From Arabidopsis thaliana (lineage: Eukaryota > Streptophyta > Magnoliopsida > Brassicales > Brassicaceae): DNA of 64,000 nt. The stretch covers positions 15,317,835-15,381,834 of the forward strand of contig NC_003076.8 in assembly GCF_000001735.4 (NCBI RefSeq). The letters are read 5' to 3'. The translations under genes and the position numbers were made by a program. This document shows, piece by piece, positions 33,427 through 45,343 of the stretch; positions within the stretch are counted from its first letter, which is position 1; every line of letters begins with the position of its first letter. A model generated the notes under the pieces. That model did no database searches and was not told the DNA's origin. It was given only the letters and a program-made list of their open reading frames with translations.

Positions 33427-34749
33427 CTTTTTCTCTTAGTTTTTGTTGCTTTGCATTCATATTTTGGCATATAGTATTGCATTTGCATTTGCATTTGTTT
33501 TTTTTAGGTACATGAGTGGAGTTTAAAGTTTTGGAAGTAAAATGGAGCAAATGGAGCAAACAAAGGAGCTAAAAGATTGCAAAGTGGCCAAAGAAGAGAA
33601 GCTAGTAGGAATCTACCAAACTGGTCGATTGCGTGGTCGATTGGTCAGGACCAGAGCTACGGAGGAATATGAATCTACCAAAGTGGTCGATTTCGTGGTC
33701 TACTGGTCAAGGATTAATGTTGCGGACGATATTGAATCTACCAAGTGATCTATTGCTTGGTCGATTTCCTTCCTTAACCGGATCAAAACCCGGTTTGTTC
33801 CGGGTTAATCCGGTTTATTTTCTCGTTACTATAAATACTCTTAACCTAGTTTTAGAGAGAGGGAGCTTTTGTTTAGGGATAAAAACTTCTCTTGAAGGTT
33901 CTTTATCTAAGGTTTTTGTATGAATGTTGAGTTCTTAAGTTTCTATATCAAGTATTTCTTTTAAATTTCTCATCTATTCTCTAATGATTATGGCTTTACA
34001 AAGATCAAACCAATTCCTTTGTATGATCATGATCATGAGTGAGTAGTCTCCTAGAGTTCTTTGGTTAGGGTAGATTAGGATGGTTTAGATGTTGGGTTAT
34101 GGAGTTTAGGGCTAGATTACTTAAGATTCTTACTTATTGGTTGCTTTTAAGGCTAGATCAACCTTGATCATGATGATTTAGACATTAGGAATTTCATGCC
34201 CGGAAGGTGTTCGATGAAATTCCCAAACCAAAATCTTTAAGTGCTTTTCATACCTTACCTTTGGAAATTGTTGATTAGGGTGATTAGTGGCTAGATAGAC
34301 TTGTTATTTATGCTTATTGATCATTTGATTGCCTTTGGAAATTGTTGATGATTGATTGATTAGTAAAGGGATTAATATCATGGAAATGTATTAGTCTTGT
34401 TTAGTGTTCTATGGCCTAAGGATCATTGCTTGTTAGAAGTTGTTTGTTGCTCCATAATCCATCTCTTTATCATTTCTAATCGATTACCTTAACCCGAGAA
34501 TTCGTCTTTAGTTTTCGCTTAGTAATTTGTTAATTTCCCGCTTTGTTTACTTTCGAAACTTGTTGGTCTTTTGTTTCTTGCTTTCTCTTATCTTGTTTTG
34601 CATTGTTTGTTTAATAATGCATTGTTACTAAGATTTAGAATACTCAAAATCATCTTGTTAGCTTAGATTAAGCAAGTGTGTGTATTCTTGGTGAGTTGAT
34701 TAAATTGCAAATTGTGGTTCGATAATTAATTGAAAGAAATGCTACATCA
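33159..34749 (+). repeat. 5' LTR of Athila-type element (left end apparently truncated)
   Basis: Matches 43290-44882 throughout, with three substitutions seen (33808, 33820 and about 34615 against 43941, 43953 and about 44748) and two fewer adenines in the poly(A) tract. It ends TACATCA just before the PBS. It begins ACCTTTAG, not TG. Confidence 0.9.
33396..33423 (+). repeat. poly(A) homopolymer inside the LTR (28 A; 30 A in the other copy)
   Basis: Uninterrupted A run following GGGTTTG. The 3' LTR copy at 43527-43556 has 30. It is the only length difference between the LTRs. Confidence 0.85.
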
Positions 34750-34752
34750 ATT

Positions 34753-34767
34753 TGGCGCCGTTGCCGG
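34753..34767 (+). other. primer binding site, tRNA-Asp type
   Basis: TGGCGCCGTTGCCGG, three bases after the LTR end, is complementary to the 3' end of plant tRNA-Asp(GTC), ending CCGGCAACGGCGCCA, as used by Athila elements. Confidence 0.85.
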
Positions 34768-34874
34768 TTTGCAATAGTTATTAGCCATTAGGATTTCATA
34801 TTTGTTTGAGACTAAGCCTTTTACTTTAGTTACTAATCCTTTATACTTGATCTTTGCTCTTGTTTTAAAGGTGT

Positions 34875-37800
34875 ATGAACCTACGAAGTCACGGTCGAGC
34901 AAACTTAGTAGAAGAGATTAGTGACATCCGCCGGTTTGAAAGAGAAAACGCTAGAGCAAGAAGAGAACGAGAACGACTTGAACACCTTGCTCGGTTAGGC
35001 GTCATGAATGAACCCGGAATTGAGGGCCATAATGGAAATGGCCAAGCTAATGGGGATGGTCATATGCCACAACATCAACCAAGAGCTCATCAACCAATTG
35101 GAGCCTTTGATGAGCCAAACATCCGTGGAAATAGAAACGGTATTCAAGCTCCTCCGGTTGAGAACAACAACTTTGAGATTAAATCAAGCCTCATCAACAT
35201 GGTTCAAAGCTCTAAGTTTCATGGTTTATCAATGGAGGACCCTTTGGATCATCTAGACCAATTTGATATGTTGTGTAGCACGGTGAAAATCAATGGGATC
35301 TCGGAAGATGCATTCAAACTTAGACTCTTCCCGTTTTCTCTTGGAGATCGAGCTCGTATTTGGGAGAAGAATCTACCTCAAGGCTCCATCACCTCTTGGG
35401 ACCAATGCAAAAGAGCCTTCCTCTCAAAGTTCTTCTCCACAACAAGAACGGCAAGGTTGAGAAATGAGATATCTAGCTTCACTCAAAGGAGTAATGAAAG
35501 TTTTTGTGAAGCTTGGGAAAGGTTCAAGGGATACAAAATGCAATGCCCTCATCATGGTTTCTCTAAAGAATCTATACTAAGTACCTTGTATAAAGGAGTT
35601 CTCCCTAAATTTCGCATGTTGTTGGACACGGCAAGCAATGGAAACTTCTTGGGCTAAGATATTGATGATGATTTGTCTTTGGTAGAGAATCTAGCTCAAA
35701 GTGATGGTAACTATGGTGAAGATTATGACCGCACTCCAAGAGAAAGTAATGAGATGAGCGATCTACACCGCAAAGAGATCAAAGCATTGAATGAAAAGAT
35801 GGATAAGATGATTCTTGCTAATCAAAAACCGATCCATTTTGTATCCGAGAGTGATGTCTACCAAGGTTATCAAGAGAATATGGAAGGTTGTGTAGAGGGA
35901 CAAGAAGAGGTCAACTATGTTAGTGGACAAGGCTACAACAAATTCAACCCTAACTATAGGAATCACCCCAACCTTTCATATAGGAGCAATAATGTGGAGA
36001 ACCCACAAGATCAAAGCTACCCACCTTTAAAGCCTCCCGGTTTCACACAACAACCTAACTATCAACCTAAACCCCAAGGGAACTTCCAACCAAAGCCTCA
36101 AGCCTACCACCACAACCAACACCAAGGGAGTTCATCAAATCCTCCACCTCAAGCGAATGATACAAACGCTCTTCTTAAACAAATTTTAGAAGGGCAAGGA
36201 AGAGGAGCAATCGATCTCGCCACACAAATGAAAGGAATGCACACCAAAGTCGATGACCTTTATGGTGAGCTCAATGCCAAAATAGAGCGTTTGAATGCCC
36301 ATGTTTATAGCCAATCCTCATCCACTTCCAAGCGGCCAATGGGAACTTTACCGGGTAAACCGGAACCAAATCCGAAAGAGTATATAAATGCTATAACCCT
36401 TAGAAGTGGTAAAGAGTTGCCGAGTGGAGAGCTCAATAGAGACATTGAGCCTAAACAAAAGGAGGGTGTGATTGAGATTGATGAAGAGGAGGTATTGAAT
36501 GAGAAAGTTTGTCAAGATGAGATTGATGTTGAAAAATGTATTGTTGACAAAGGGAAGGGTAAAATAGTTGAAGAGTCTAAAGAAGACAAAACCCAAGAAG
36601 AAATCTCCAAGAAGGATAAAAGTTTTGCTAAGAAAGAGACTCTATTTGTACCTCCACCTTATGAACCAAAGTTACCATTCCCGGGTCGTTTCAAGAAGCA
36701 ACAACTAGAGAAGTATAGAGCAATGTTTGATGAGCAAATGAAAGAAGTTACTATCACCATGCCTATCATAGATGCGTTCTTGTTAAACCCGACTTACAAC
36801 AAGTTTCTTAAAGATGCGGTTGTAGAAAAGAAGAAAACATTACAAGGTATGGTCCTTTTGACTCATGAATGTAGCGCTATCTTCCAAAACAAGATTGTAG
36901 CAAAGAAGCTTGATGATCCGGGTAGCTTTACACTTCCATGTGCTCTTGGTCCTTTATCCTTTGACCATTGCTTGTGTGATCTTGGTGCTAGTGTTAGCTT
37001 GATGCCTCTTTCGGTTGCCAAACGCTTAGGTTTCACAAGATTTAAGGATTGTAGAATTTCACTTGTCCTTGCGGACCGTTCTATTAGAACCCCGGTTGGT
37101 TTGCTTGAGGATCTTCCGGTCATGATTGGTCATTTTGAGATACCAACGGACTTTGTGGTCCTTGAGATGGATGAGGAACCGAAAGACCCACTTATCTTAG
37201 GACGCCCATTTTTGAGAACCGCGGGAGCAATGATTGATGTGCGAAGAGGAATGATTAAATTGAACTTGGGTAAGGAGGTATTAACCTTTGATATAAAAAA
37301 AACGATGAAGAAACCTACCATTGAAAACCAAGAATTTTATATCGAAGAGATAGAAGCTTTAGCGGATGAGCTTTTGGAAGAGCTAGCAATGGAGGATCCA
37401 CTTCATAGTACTTTGACTATAAAACAAGGAGAGTTTGGATTACTTGAAAGTGATAGTGAGGGGTATGAGAAGATACTTGATTCTCACAAGCCTTCTAATG
37501 AAGATGGAACCTTCCTTGAGTTGAAAGAAGTTAGTCATGAGGTTAATGTTGTTGAGATTGAAGAGGTGACAAACAAGGAGGGAGCTAGCAATGGTAAGTC
37601 TAGCATAGATGGAGATTGGAGTGAACTCAAGGCTCCAAAGGTGGAACTAAAACCTCTTCCCAAGGGGCTAAGGTACGCATTTCTTGGAACAAACTCTACT
37701 TATCCGGTTATAATTAATGACGAACTTAGTGATTTAGAGGTCTCCACCCTAATAGAGGAATTGAAAAAGTATAGAAAAGCTATTGGTTATTCTCTTAGTG

Positions 37801-40589
37801 ATATTAAAGGAATTTCGGAAACTCTTTGTGTGCATAGGATTCATCTTGAGAATGAGTCAATGACTTCCGTCGAACATCAAAGGCGGTTAAATCCTAACCT
37901 TAGAAATGTAGTACGGGAAGAGATCCTCAAACTCTTGGATGCGGGAATAATTTACCCGATCTCGGATAGCACATGGGTTTCTCCGGTTCATGTGGTCCCA
38001 AAGAAGGGTGGAGTCACGGTTGTAAAGAATGATAATGATGAGTTGATCCCAACTAGAACAATAACGGGGCATAGGATGTGTATAGATTATCGAAAATTGA
38101 ATGCCGCTTCTAGGAAAGATCATTTTCCTTTACCGTTTATTGATCAAATGCTAGAGAGGTTAGCCAATCACACCCACTATTGTTTTCTAGATGGATATTC
38201 GGGATTCTTTCAAATTCCGATTCATCCAAATGACCAAGAGAAAACAACTTTCACATGCCCTTATGGTACATTTGCATATAGGAGAATGCCATTTGGTTTG
38301 TGTAATGCTCCCGCTACATTTCAAAGATGCATGATGTCTATATTCTCGGATCTAATTGAAAATGTGGTTGAAGTTTTTATGGATGACTTCTCCGTCTATG
38401 GAGACTCTTTTGCCTCTTGTCTTTCTAATTTGTGTAGGGTCTTGAAACGTTGTGAGGAGACTAACCTTGTGTTAAATTGGGAGAAGTGCCACTGCATGGT
38501 TAGAGATGGGATAGTATTGGGTCACAAGATCTCCGAGAAGGGTATAGAGGTTGATAGAGCTAAGATTGATGTGATGACCAATCTAGCACCGCCAAATTCG
38601 GTTAAGGGAATAAGAAGTTTTTTGGGCCATGCCGGGTTTTATCGAAGGTTCATCAAGGACTTCTCCAAAATAGCAAGACCACTTACAAGACTATTGTGTA
38701 AAGAAGTTGCTTTTGTGTTTGATGAGGAATGTCTAGATGCTTTCAAAAAGATAAAGAAAGCTTTGGTTAGTGCCCCAATAGTGCAAGCACCGGATTGGAA
38801 TCTACCATTTGAGATCATGTGCGATGCTAGTGACTATGCGGTTGGAGCGGTTCTTGGTCAAAGAAAAGATAAGAAGCTTCATGTCATCTACTATGCAAGT
38901 AGGACTCTTGATGATGCACAAGTTAAGTATGCCACCACCGAAAAAGAGCTCCTTGCTATAGTGTTTGCATTTGAGAAGTTTCGATCATACTTGGTTGGTT
39001 CTAAGGTGATAGTTCATACGGATCATGCGGCATTAAGACATCTATTAGCCAAGAAGGATGCGAAACCAAGGCTTTTGAGATGGGTTTTGCTTCTACAAGA
39101 ATTTGACTTGGAAATTAAAGACAAGAAAGGGATTGAGAATGGTGTTGCGGATCATCTCTCTCGGTTGAGGATTGATAATGATATACCAATCGATGACTCT
39201 CTTCCCGAGGAGCAACTATTGGCAATTAGGCTTTAGGATGCAAGTCATGAGACCTATAAAAAACTTGAGGAGGTGAAGACATTGAATGAAAATGGCCCAT
39301 GGTATGCGGATTATGTTAACTATTTGGCATGTGGAAAAGAACCTCCAAATTTGAGTAGCTATGAAAAGAAGAAGTTCTTGAAAGATATAAACCACTTCTA
39401 TTGGGATGAACCATTTCTTTATACTCTATGTAAAGATAAGATCTATAGAAGATGTGTCTCGAAAGAAGAAGTAGAAGAAATTTTGCTCCATTGCCACGGT
39501 TCAAGCTATGGAGGTCATTTTGCAACTTTCAAGACGGTTACCAAGGTTCTACAAGCGGGTTTATGGTGGCCAACGATGTTTAAAGACGCACAAGAGTTCA
39601 TTTCGAAGTGCGATTCATGTCAAAGAAAAGGAAACATTAGTAGACGAAATGAGATGCCCCAAAATCCAATTTTAGAGGTTGAGATCTTTGATGTATGGGG
39701 AATAGATTTTATGGGACCATTTCCTTCTTCATATGGAAATAGCTACATACTTGTGGCGGTTGATTATGTGTCAAAATGGGTTGAGGCGATTGCTAGTCCA
39801 ACTAACGATGCAAAAGTTGTGTTGAAGCTATTCAACACTATAATATTTCCAAGATTTGGTGTTCCTAGAGTGGTCATAAGTGATGGAGGGAAGCATTTCA
39901 TCAACAAGGTCTTTGAGAGTCTACTCAAGAAGCACGGAGTGAAGCACAAGGTCGCCACGCCTTATCATCCGCAAACAAGTGGTCAAGTTGAGATTTCTAA
40001 CCGGGAAATCAAAGCTATTCTAGAGAAGACGGTTGGGACTACAAGAAAAGATTGGTCGGTAAAACTTGATGATGCATTGTGGGCATATAGAACCGCCTTT
40101 AAGACTCCGATAGGTACTACTCCGTTCAATCTTCTCTATGGAAAATCATGCCATTTGCCGGTTGAGCTCGAATATAAGGCTTTGTGGGCAGTAAAGCTTT
40201 TGAATTTTGATATCAAAACCGCCGAGGAGAAGCGGTTGATTCAATTGAATGACCTTGATGAAATCCGCCTTGAAGCTTATGAGAACGCCAAAATTTACAA
40301 AGAGAGGACTAAGGCATTTCACGACAAGAAGATCGTTCCAAGAGACTTTAAAGTAGGTGATCAAGTGTTGTTGTTCAATTCTCGTTTGAGATTATTTCCG
40401 GGAAAGCTCAAATCTCGTTGGTCGGGTCCATTCAAGATCAAAGAAGTGAGACCCTATGGAGCCTTGGTATTGTGGAACAAAACGGGAGGAGAATTTGTTG
40501 TGAATGCTCAACGCTTGAAGCCTTACTTCGCGAATCAACACATTGGGGAGGGAACCAAAGTTTCTCTCTTGGAGCCTCAATCCGCCTAA
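34875..40589 (+). pseudogene. Athila-type gag-pol polyprotein frame with two in-frame stops
   Basis: One continuous frame of 1905 codons interrupted only by TAA 35655-35657 and TAG 39234-39236. Gag: N-terminal basic region, then the retrotransposon gag domain (about 35200-35650, [14 protein letters not shown]). Protease: CDLGASVSLMPLSVAKRLG near 36973. RT: MCIDYRKLNAASRKDHFPL, RMPFGLCNAPATFQRCM, catalytic FMDD near 38380. RNase H: FEIMCDASDYAVGAVLG, VIVHTDHAALRHLL. Integrase: zinc motif [10 protein letters not shown]...CDSC, then a D,D,E core ([28 protein letters not shown]). Active-site residues look intact apart from the stops. Both stops can arise from Gln codons by a single C-to-T change, though the ancestral codons are inferred. 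Confidence 0.92.
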
Positions 40590-41235
40590 TTTGTGTGGAA
40601 ACGTCAAGCTTAGTGACTTTAAACAAGCGCACTTGGGAGGCAATCCCATGGTATCCTTGTACATATTTTGATTCTATTTATGTGCTTTTGGTTTGATTAA
40701 GTTTCAGGGAAGTATTTGGAAAATTTCATATCAAGACGGGCAAGCAAAACCATTTCTGGGCAAGCGAATCGACCGCATGGTCGATTGGACGGTCGACTCA
40801 TCCATGTCCGCAAATCCGTCAGATTTCTAATCGAGCACTCAATAGAGCAGTCAATAGACGAGTTGGTCGATTGGACGGTCTACTGATTCATGTCCGCAAA
40901 TCCGTAAATTTTCGAATCGACCAATCAATTGATCGATTGGTTTTGAAAGCCCAGGTAAGTCATCTCTTGACTTCGTCGGTTCACTAGAAATTTTCCGGTT
41001 TAGTCCCTTAACCAACCAAAACCGAAAAAAAAAATAATAATAATAATAATAATAATTCCTTCTTTTTCCTTCTCTCACGACCTCTTCCTCTCACTTTTCT
41101 CTCTTTTTTCAAACTCACTCTCTCTTTTGTTTTCAAACACACTTGCTTGTTTTTAGTGATTCAAATCTCTTGTTCACTTTTTTTTCTCCATAGAACCCGA
41201 ATTTAGCATCTCCACTCTCAGATTGACAAGGCACA
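40590..41235. other. Athila-type spacer between pol and the third ORF
   Basis: Contains two imperfect copies of GGTCGATTGGACGGTC followed by CATGTCCGCAAATCCGT (about 40778-40835 and 40864-40910), related to GGTCGATT motifs in the LTR, and an (AAT)n microsatellite. It may act as a leader for the third ORF. Confidence 0.55.
41033..41056 (+). repeat. (AAT)n microsatellite
   Basis: About eight uninterrupted AAT units after an A run. Confidence 0.9.
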
Positions 41236-42654
41236 ATGGTAGAAGGCACAAAGAGAACAAACCCCAAACGTTCTAAGACAATGACCTCCACTGAACCGCA
41301 AAGTGAACCCGTTGCTCATTGGACTAAGGAAGATAAGAAAGCTCTCAAAGTCATCTCTCCACTTCCTTCATTTCCAACGCGTTTTGCAAATCGCGAGATC
41401 CTAGAGAAGATGGGTTTGCTCGAGACTATTGACGAGTTCTTCACAAAGATGGGACTTGGCGCCTTCACCTCCATGGATCACCCTACATTCAGTGAGCCTA
41501 CAGTTGATTTCTTTAGCACCATGGAGTACACATTTACGAACCCAAAGATACCACTAGCTAAAGAAGGAATCATCAACTTCAAGGTCAAAACAAAGGCTTT
41601 CTCCATATCAATTCCCGACCTTTGTGAAGCCTATGGATTTGAGAACAAAAGCGAGATGAGCTTCCCGAAGTTTAAAGGAATCCACTTCTTTTGGGGCGAG
41701 CTAGCAAGCGGGAAATTCAGTTGTAACGCAAGTATCAAGAGCGTCCGCCATCCGGTAATTCGTTACGCCTTGAAGCTTCTCGCGCATGCTCTTTTTGGGA
41801 GAGGTGAAACGAGTTCTACTACGGTTTCCGAGATGTGCTTTCTTTTTCAAGGAGTCAAAGAATTGTTGGTAGAAGACGCGGACGAGAATGGCGATGGAAG
41901 GTTGGTACATGATGATCTTGGAAATGATGTGAACTATGGGTGCATCTTTGCTTCTTATCTAGAGGATTATAAGAACCGGCTAATCAAGGGCAAGACGAAA
42001 TCCATCTACATTGGTGGTACTCTCACACCACTTTTTGTTAAAGCGGGAGTAGATCTTTCTCCATTCAATGCTCTCCCAAAGCGTGAATACATTGACTATG
42101 AGAACTTGGTGCGTTCTTGCTCTTTAAAACGTAGCGATGATGCTTTCATCTACTTGTACACGGATCGAGAGGATAACAAGTTGGAATGCATACTACCCTC
42201 AAAGGAGATCACAAATGTAGAGAGTCATGAAGACATTATGTTTTTGCCAAGTAAGGAATATCAAGTACCAAATTTGGAGCAATTTATGGAGATTGAAGAA
42301 GAAGACTTGCCACCATCTCCACGAGATGACCCTTACAACCTCAACAAGTGTGATCTTCCCGAATTCACATTTGTGCCAAAGACCAAGATGGAGAAGTTTC
42401 TTCAATCCGTCATCAAGTCTCAAAGGAAGATAAACAAGTGGAAATCTTATGCAATAGGAAAGCTACTTAAGAAGGTGAAGAAGCTCCAACCACCGGATTA
42501 TGTCTCTTCCGAGGATGAACTTGTTTTTCCTTCAAATGAGGAGGAAGATAGAGACAATATTTTGGAGAGTGATGAGAATAATGAAACGCCCGCCACTTCA
42601 TCACACTCGTCTAGGAGGAAGAACGCCTCGAGAGACCACTCCTACATGCCTTAG
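41236..42654 (+). CDS. Athila third ORF (ATHILA ORF-1 family, env position)
   Basis: 472 aa, intact, starting at an ATG after a CT-rich leader. The N-terminus is basic (TKRTNPKRSK); the central part (REILEKMGLLETIDEFF, FSTMEYTF) is typical of the plant-specific ATHILA family protein; the C-terminal region is acidic (EEEDLPPSPRDD; SNEEEEDRDN) and then Ser/Arg-rich. The family lies between pol and the 3' LTR, where envelope genes sit in retroviruses. I see neither a signal peptide nor a membrane anchor, so an envelope function is not supported here. Function unknown. It is odd that this ORF is intact while gag-pol has stops. Confidence 0.85.
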   Translation: MVEGTKRTNPKRSKTMTSTEPQSEPVAHWTKEDKKALKVISPLPSFPTRFANREILEKMGLLETIDEFFTKMGLGAFTSMDHPTFSEPTVDFFSTMEYTFTNPKIPLAKEGIINFKVKTKAFSISIPDLCEAYGFENKSEMSFPKFKGIHFFWGELASGKFSCNASIKSVRHPVIRYALKLLAHALFGRGETSSTTVSEMCFLFQGVKELLVEDADENGDGRLVHDDLGNDVNYGCIFASYLEDYKNRLIKGKTKSIYIGGTLTPLFVKAGVDLSPFNALPKREYIDYENLVRSCSLKRSDDAFIYLYTDREDNKLECILPSKEITNVESHEDIMFLPSKEYQVPNLEQFMEIEEEDLPPSPRDDPYNLNKCDLPEFTFVPKTKMEKFLQSVIKSQRKINKWKSYAIGKLLKKVKKLQPPDYVSSEDELVFPSNEEEDRDNILESDENNETPATSSHSSRRKNASRDHSYMP

Positions 42655-42743
42655 CCACTCCACGGTATCACTTGTATATACGACTTTATTTCTTTTAGTT
42701 CTATTTATTTATTTTCGTTAGTCTTTTCCTCATATTTTTCTCT

Positions 42744-42760
42744 CACACCGAGACGGTGTG
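42744..42760 (+). repeat. perfect hairpin CACACCG-AGA-CGGTGTG upstream of the polypurine tract
   Basis: Seven-base stem, three-base loop, ending seven bases before AGTTTGGGGGAGAGA. Confidence 0.7.
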
Positions 42761-42765
42761 AAATA

Positions 42766-42780
42766 AGTTTGGGGGAGAGA
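42766..42780 (+). other. polypurine tract of Athila-type element
   Basis: AGTTTGGGGGAGAGA is the plus-strand priming site expected immediately upstream of the 3' LTR. Confidence 0.7.
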
Positions 42781-43289
42781 CTAACCATCTAACGTTGTGT
42801 TTTGTTTTGATTTTATTTCTTTGAGTCTTGCATTGTCAATATCTATGTTTTGAGAAAAAATAAAAAAAAAATCTGAAAATTTTGAAAAATCCAAAAAAAT
42901 CATGTAGGTTTGCATATTAATTTTCTCTTTTAGAATTGAGTCTAGAAGCATCTAGTGTGCATTTGCATTTGCATAGGGGATAATGATTTAATTACCTTGT
43001 AGAAATTCAAGCTTAGGATTGAACTTAAAGCCCTTGATCACAGTTAATCGTTGCTTGATCATCTTGGAAAAAATGGAAAATCCATGCTTAGACTTTTGCG
43101 TTTCTCGAAAGCAATTTCTACTTGTGTGAAGCTTACATGACTTTTGAAATATCTCTATGAATTTGGACTTAATTTGATATTGATTTCTCGCTTATGGATC
43201 CTAAATGCATTCTCATGGTAGTCTAAAAGACTCATTCGGGTTATCTTATTCGTTTTGCCAATCTTTTGTTAACCCGAATGGCCATTCTC

Positions 43290-43526
43290 ACCTTTAGAAT
43301 GGTTTTCCCTACCCTTAACCTTAAAACCTTTCTTTCAAGCCTATGTACTATTTGTGAGTGAGGCCTCTTGTATGAAAATGCTATAGATTTTGAAATCTTC
43401 AAAGTATTGAGAACGACAAGGTTTTAGCTCTTGTTTTTAGCTAGCTTTTGGAACATCTTTGGACTAGCTACTAGGTTGGGAATGAAAGATTTAAGTGGTT
43501 AGATTGAATACTTGGGATTGGGTTTG

Positions 43527-43559
<33 letters not shown>

Positions 43560-44882
43560 CTTTTTCTCTTAGTTTTTGTTGCTTTGCATTCATATTTTGG
43601 CATATAGTATTGCATTTGCATTTGCATTTGTTTTTTTTAGGTACATGAGTGGAGTTTAAAGTTTTGGAAGTAAAATGGAGCAAATGGAGCAAACAAAGGA
43701 GCTAAAAGATTGCAAAGTGGCCAAAGAAGAGAAGCTAGTAGGAATCTACCAAACTGGTCGATTGCGTGGTCGATTGGTCAGGACCAGAGCTACGGAGGAA
43801 TATGAATCTACCAAAGTGGTCGATTTCGTGGTCTACTGGTCAAGGATTAATGTTGCGGACGATATTGAATCTACCAAGTGATCTATTGCTTGGTCGATTT
43901 CCTTCCTTAACCGGATCAAAACCCGGTTTGTTCCGGGTTGATCCGGTTTATTTTCTCATTACTATAAATACTCTTAACCTAGTTTTAGAGAGAGGGAGCT
44001 TTTGTTTAGGGATAAAAACTTCTCTTGAAGGTTCTTTATCTAAGGTTTTTGTATGAATGTTGAGTTCTTAAGTTTCTATATCAAGTATTTCTTTTAAATT
44101 TCTCATCTATTCTCTAATGATTATGGCTTTACAAAGATCAAACCAATTCCTTTGTATGATCATGATCATGAGTGAGTAGTCTCCTAGAGTTCTTTGGTTA
44201 GGGTAGATTAGGATGGTTTAGATGTTGGGTTATGGAGTTTAGGGCTAGATTACTTAAGATTCTTACTTATTGGTTGCTTTTAAGGCTAGATCAACCTTGA
44301 TCATGATGATTTAGACATTAGGAATTTCATGCCCGGAAGGTGTTCGATGAAATTCCCAAACCAAAATCTTTAAGTGCTTTTCATACCTTACCTTTGGAAA
44401 TTGTTGATTAGGGTGATTAGTGGCTAGATAGACTTGTTATTTATGCTTATTGATCATTTGATTGCCTTTGGAAATTGTTGATGATTGATTGATTAGTAAA
44501 GGGATTAATATCATGGAAATGTATTAGTCTTGTTTAGTGTTCTATGGCCTAAGGATCATTGCTTGTTAGAAGTTGTTTGTTGCTCCATAATCCATCTCTT
44601 TATCATTTCTAATCGATTACCTTAACCCGAGAATTCGTCTTTAGTTTTCGCTTAGTAATTTGTTAATTTCCCGCTTTGTTTACTTTCGAAACTTGTTGGT
44701 CTTTTGTTTCTTGCTTTCTCTTATCTTGTTTTGCATTGTTTGTTTGATAATGCATTGTTACTAAGATTTAGAATACTCAAAATCATCTTGTTAGCTTAGA
44801 TTAAGCAAGTGTGTGTATTCTTGGTGAGTTGATTAAATTGCAAATTGTGGTTCGATAATTAATTGAAAGAAATGCTACATCA
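43290..44882 (+). repeat. 3' LTR of Athila-type element (part shared with the 5' LTR)
   Basis: 1593 bases, almost identical to 33159-34749. It ends TACATCA and then abuts GTAGGTTTCGAAG, which is F-box leader sequence. The LTR probably extends further left, to about 42781. Confidence 0.9.
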
Positions 44883-45343
44883 GTAGGTTTCGAAGTTAAC
44901 TCATCCTGTATTTGGGGTTTCTTAGTTTACACGTTTCCTTTGGGGCAGATCCCTATTTGCTCTGGTTTATCGAAATTAAACCGGTGATTTTTAAGAACTG
45001 GATGAAATAAAACATGAAAACTTAAAAATTGAATTTTTCGATTCCTTTGCATGTCTTGTCGAAACCTGAAAGCTTGAGTATTTTCTTTATATTTTTCGTT
45101 TGAGAGCCAAAAACACAAGCAATTAAGCAAATCCCAACTCTCTTTTTCATTGAAATCCCGAAACAATTAGGTCGTGGATTAAGCTTTTGTAACAAGGTAG
45201 GTTTGGAGGTTTACTCATTATATTTTTTTAGGGTTCCATAAGATTCCTATTTGCGTTGTGAGCTCTAATTTTCCCTGTATTGAAGTTAGAAGTTCCTGTT
45301 CTCAGTTTACCAGTTTATACTCTCTTTGTTTCGTGCAGAGCAG
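44883..45343 (+). promoter_or_regulatory. leader/promoter region of the first F-box gene, bordering the Athila insertion
   Basis: Begins inside an F-box leader (GTAGGTTTCGAAGTT), followed by the CTGGTTTATCGAAATTAAACCGG module at 44962-44984 and a second leader copy (CAAGGTAGGTTTGGAGG near 45192). An AG-ending leader intron probably precedes the ATG (TTCGTGCAG at 45337). Two leaders in a row point to a deleted gene copy between them. Confidence 0.5.

Larger units (their letters stand above)
42655..43289. other. Athila 3' region: polypurine tract and the part of the 3' LTR missing from the 5' copy
   Basis: Holds a hairpin, the polypurine tract and about 510 bases (42781-43289) with no counterpart at the 5' end. 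If the LTR starts right after the polypurine tract, as usual, the full LTR would be about 2.1 kb. Confidence 0.6.
33159..44882 (+). mobile_element. Athila-type Ty3/gypsy LTR retrotransposon
   Basis: LTR copies at 33159-34749 and 43290-44882 flank a tRNA-Asp primer site, a gag-pol frame in the order gag, protease, RT, RNase H, integrase, a third ORF in the env position, and a polypurine tract. The gag start ([13 protein letters not shown]), PBS, large LTRs and the third ORF are those of the Athila group. The 5' LTR starts without TG and lacks the roughly 500 bases that lie between the polypurine tract and 43290 in the 3' copy, so the left end looks deleted. No target duplication was found. Confidence 0.93.

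Noticed and set aside
33542..33923. Small ORFs inside the Athila-type LTR (also at 43675-44056)
   Set aside because: They are identical in both LTRs because the LTRs are, contain the GGTCGATT repeats and have no recognisable domain.
35763..35966. - strand ORFs opposite gag-pol
   Set aside because: Shadows of the continuous sense frame; no independent signals.
41236..42654. Reading the third Athila ORF as a true envelope protein
   Set aside because: No signal peptide, membrane anchor or glycoprotein-like cysteine pattern; it matches the plant ATHILA ORF family instead.
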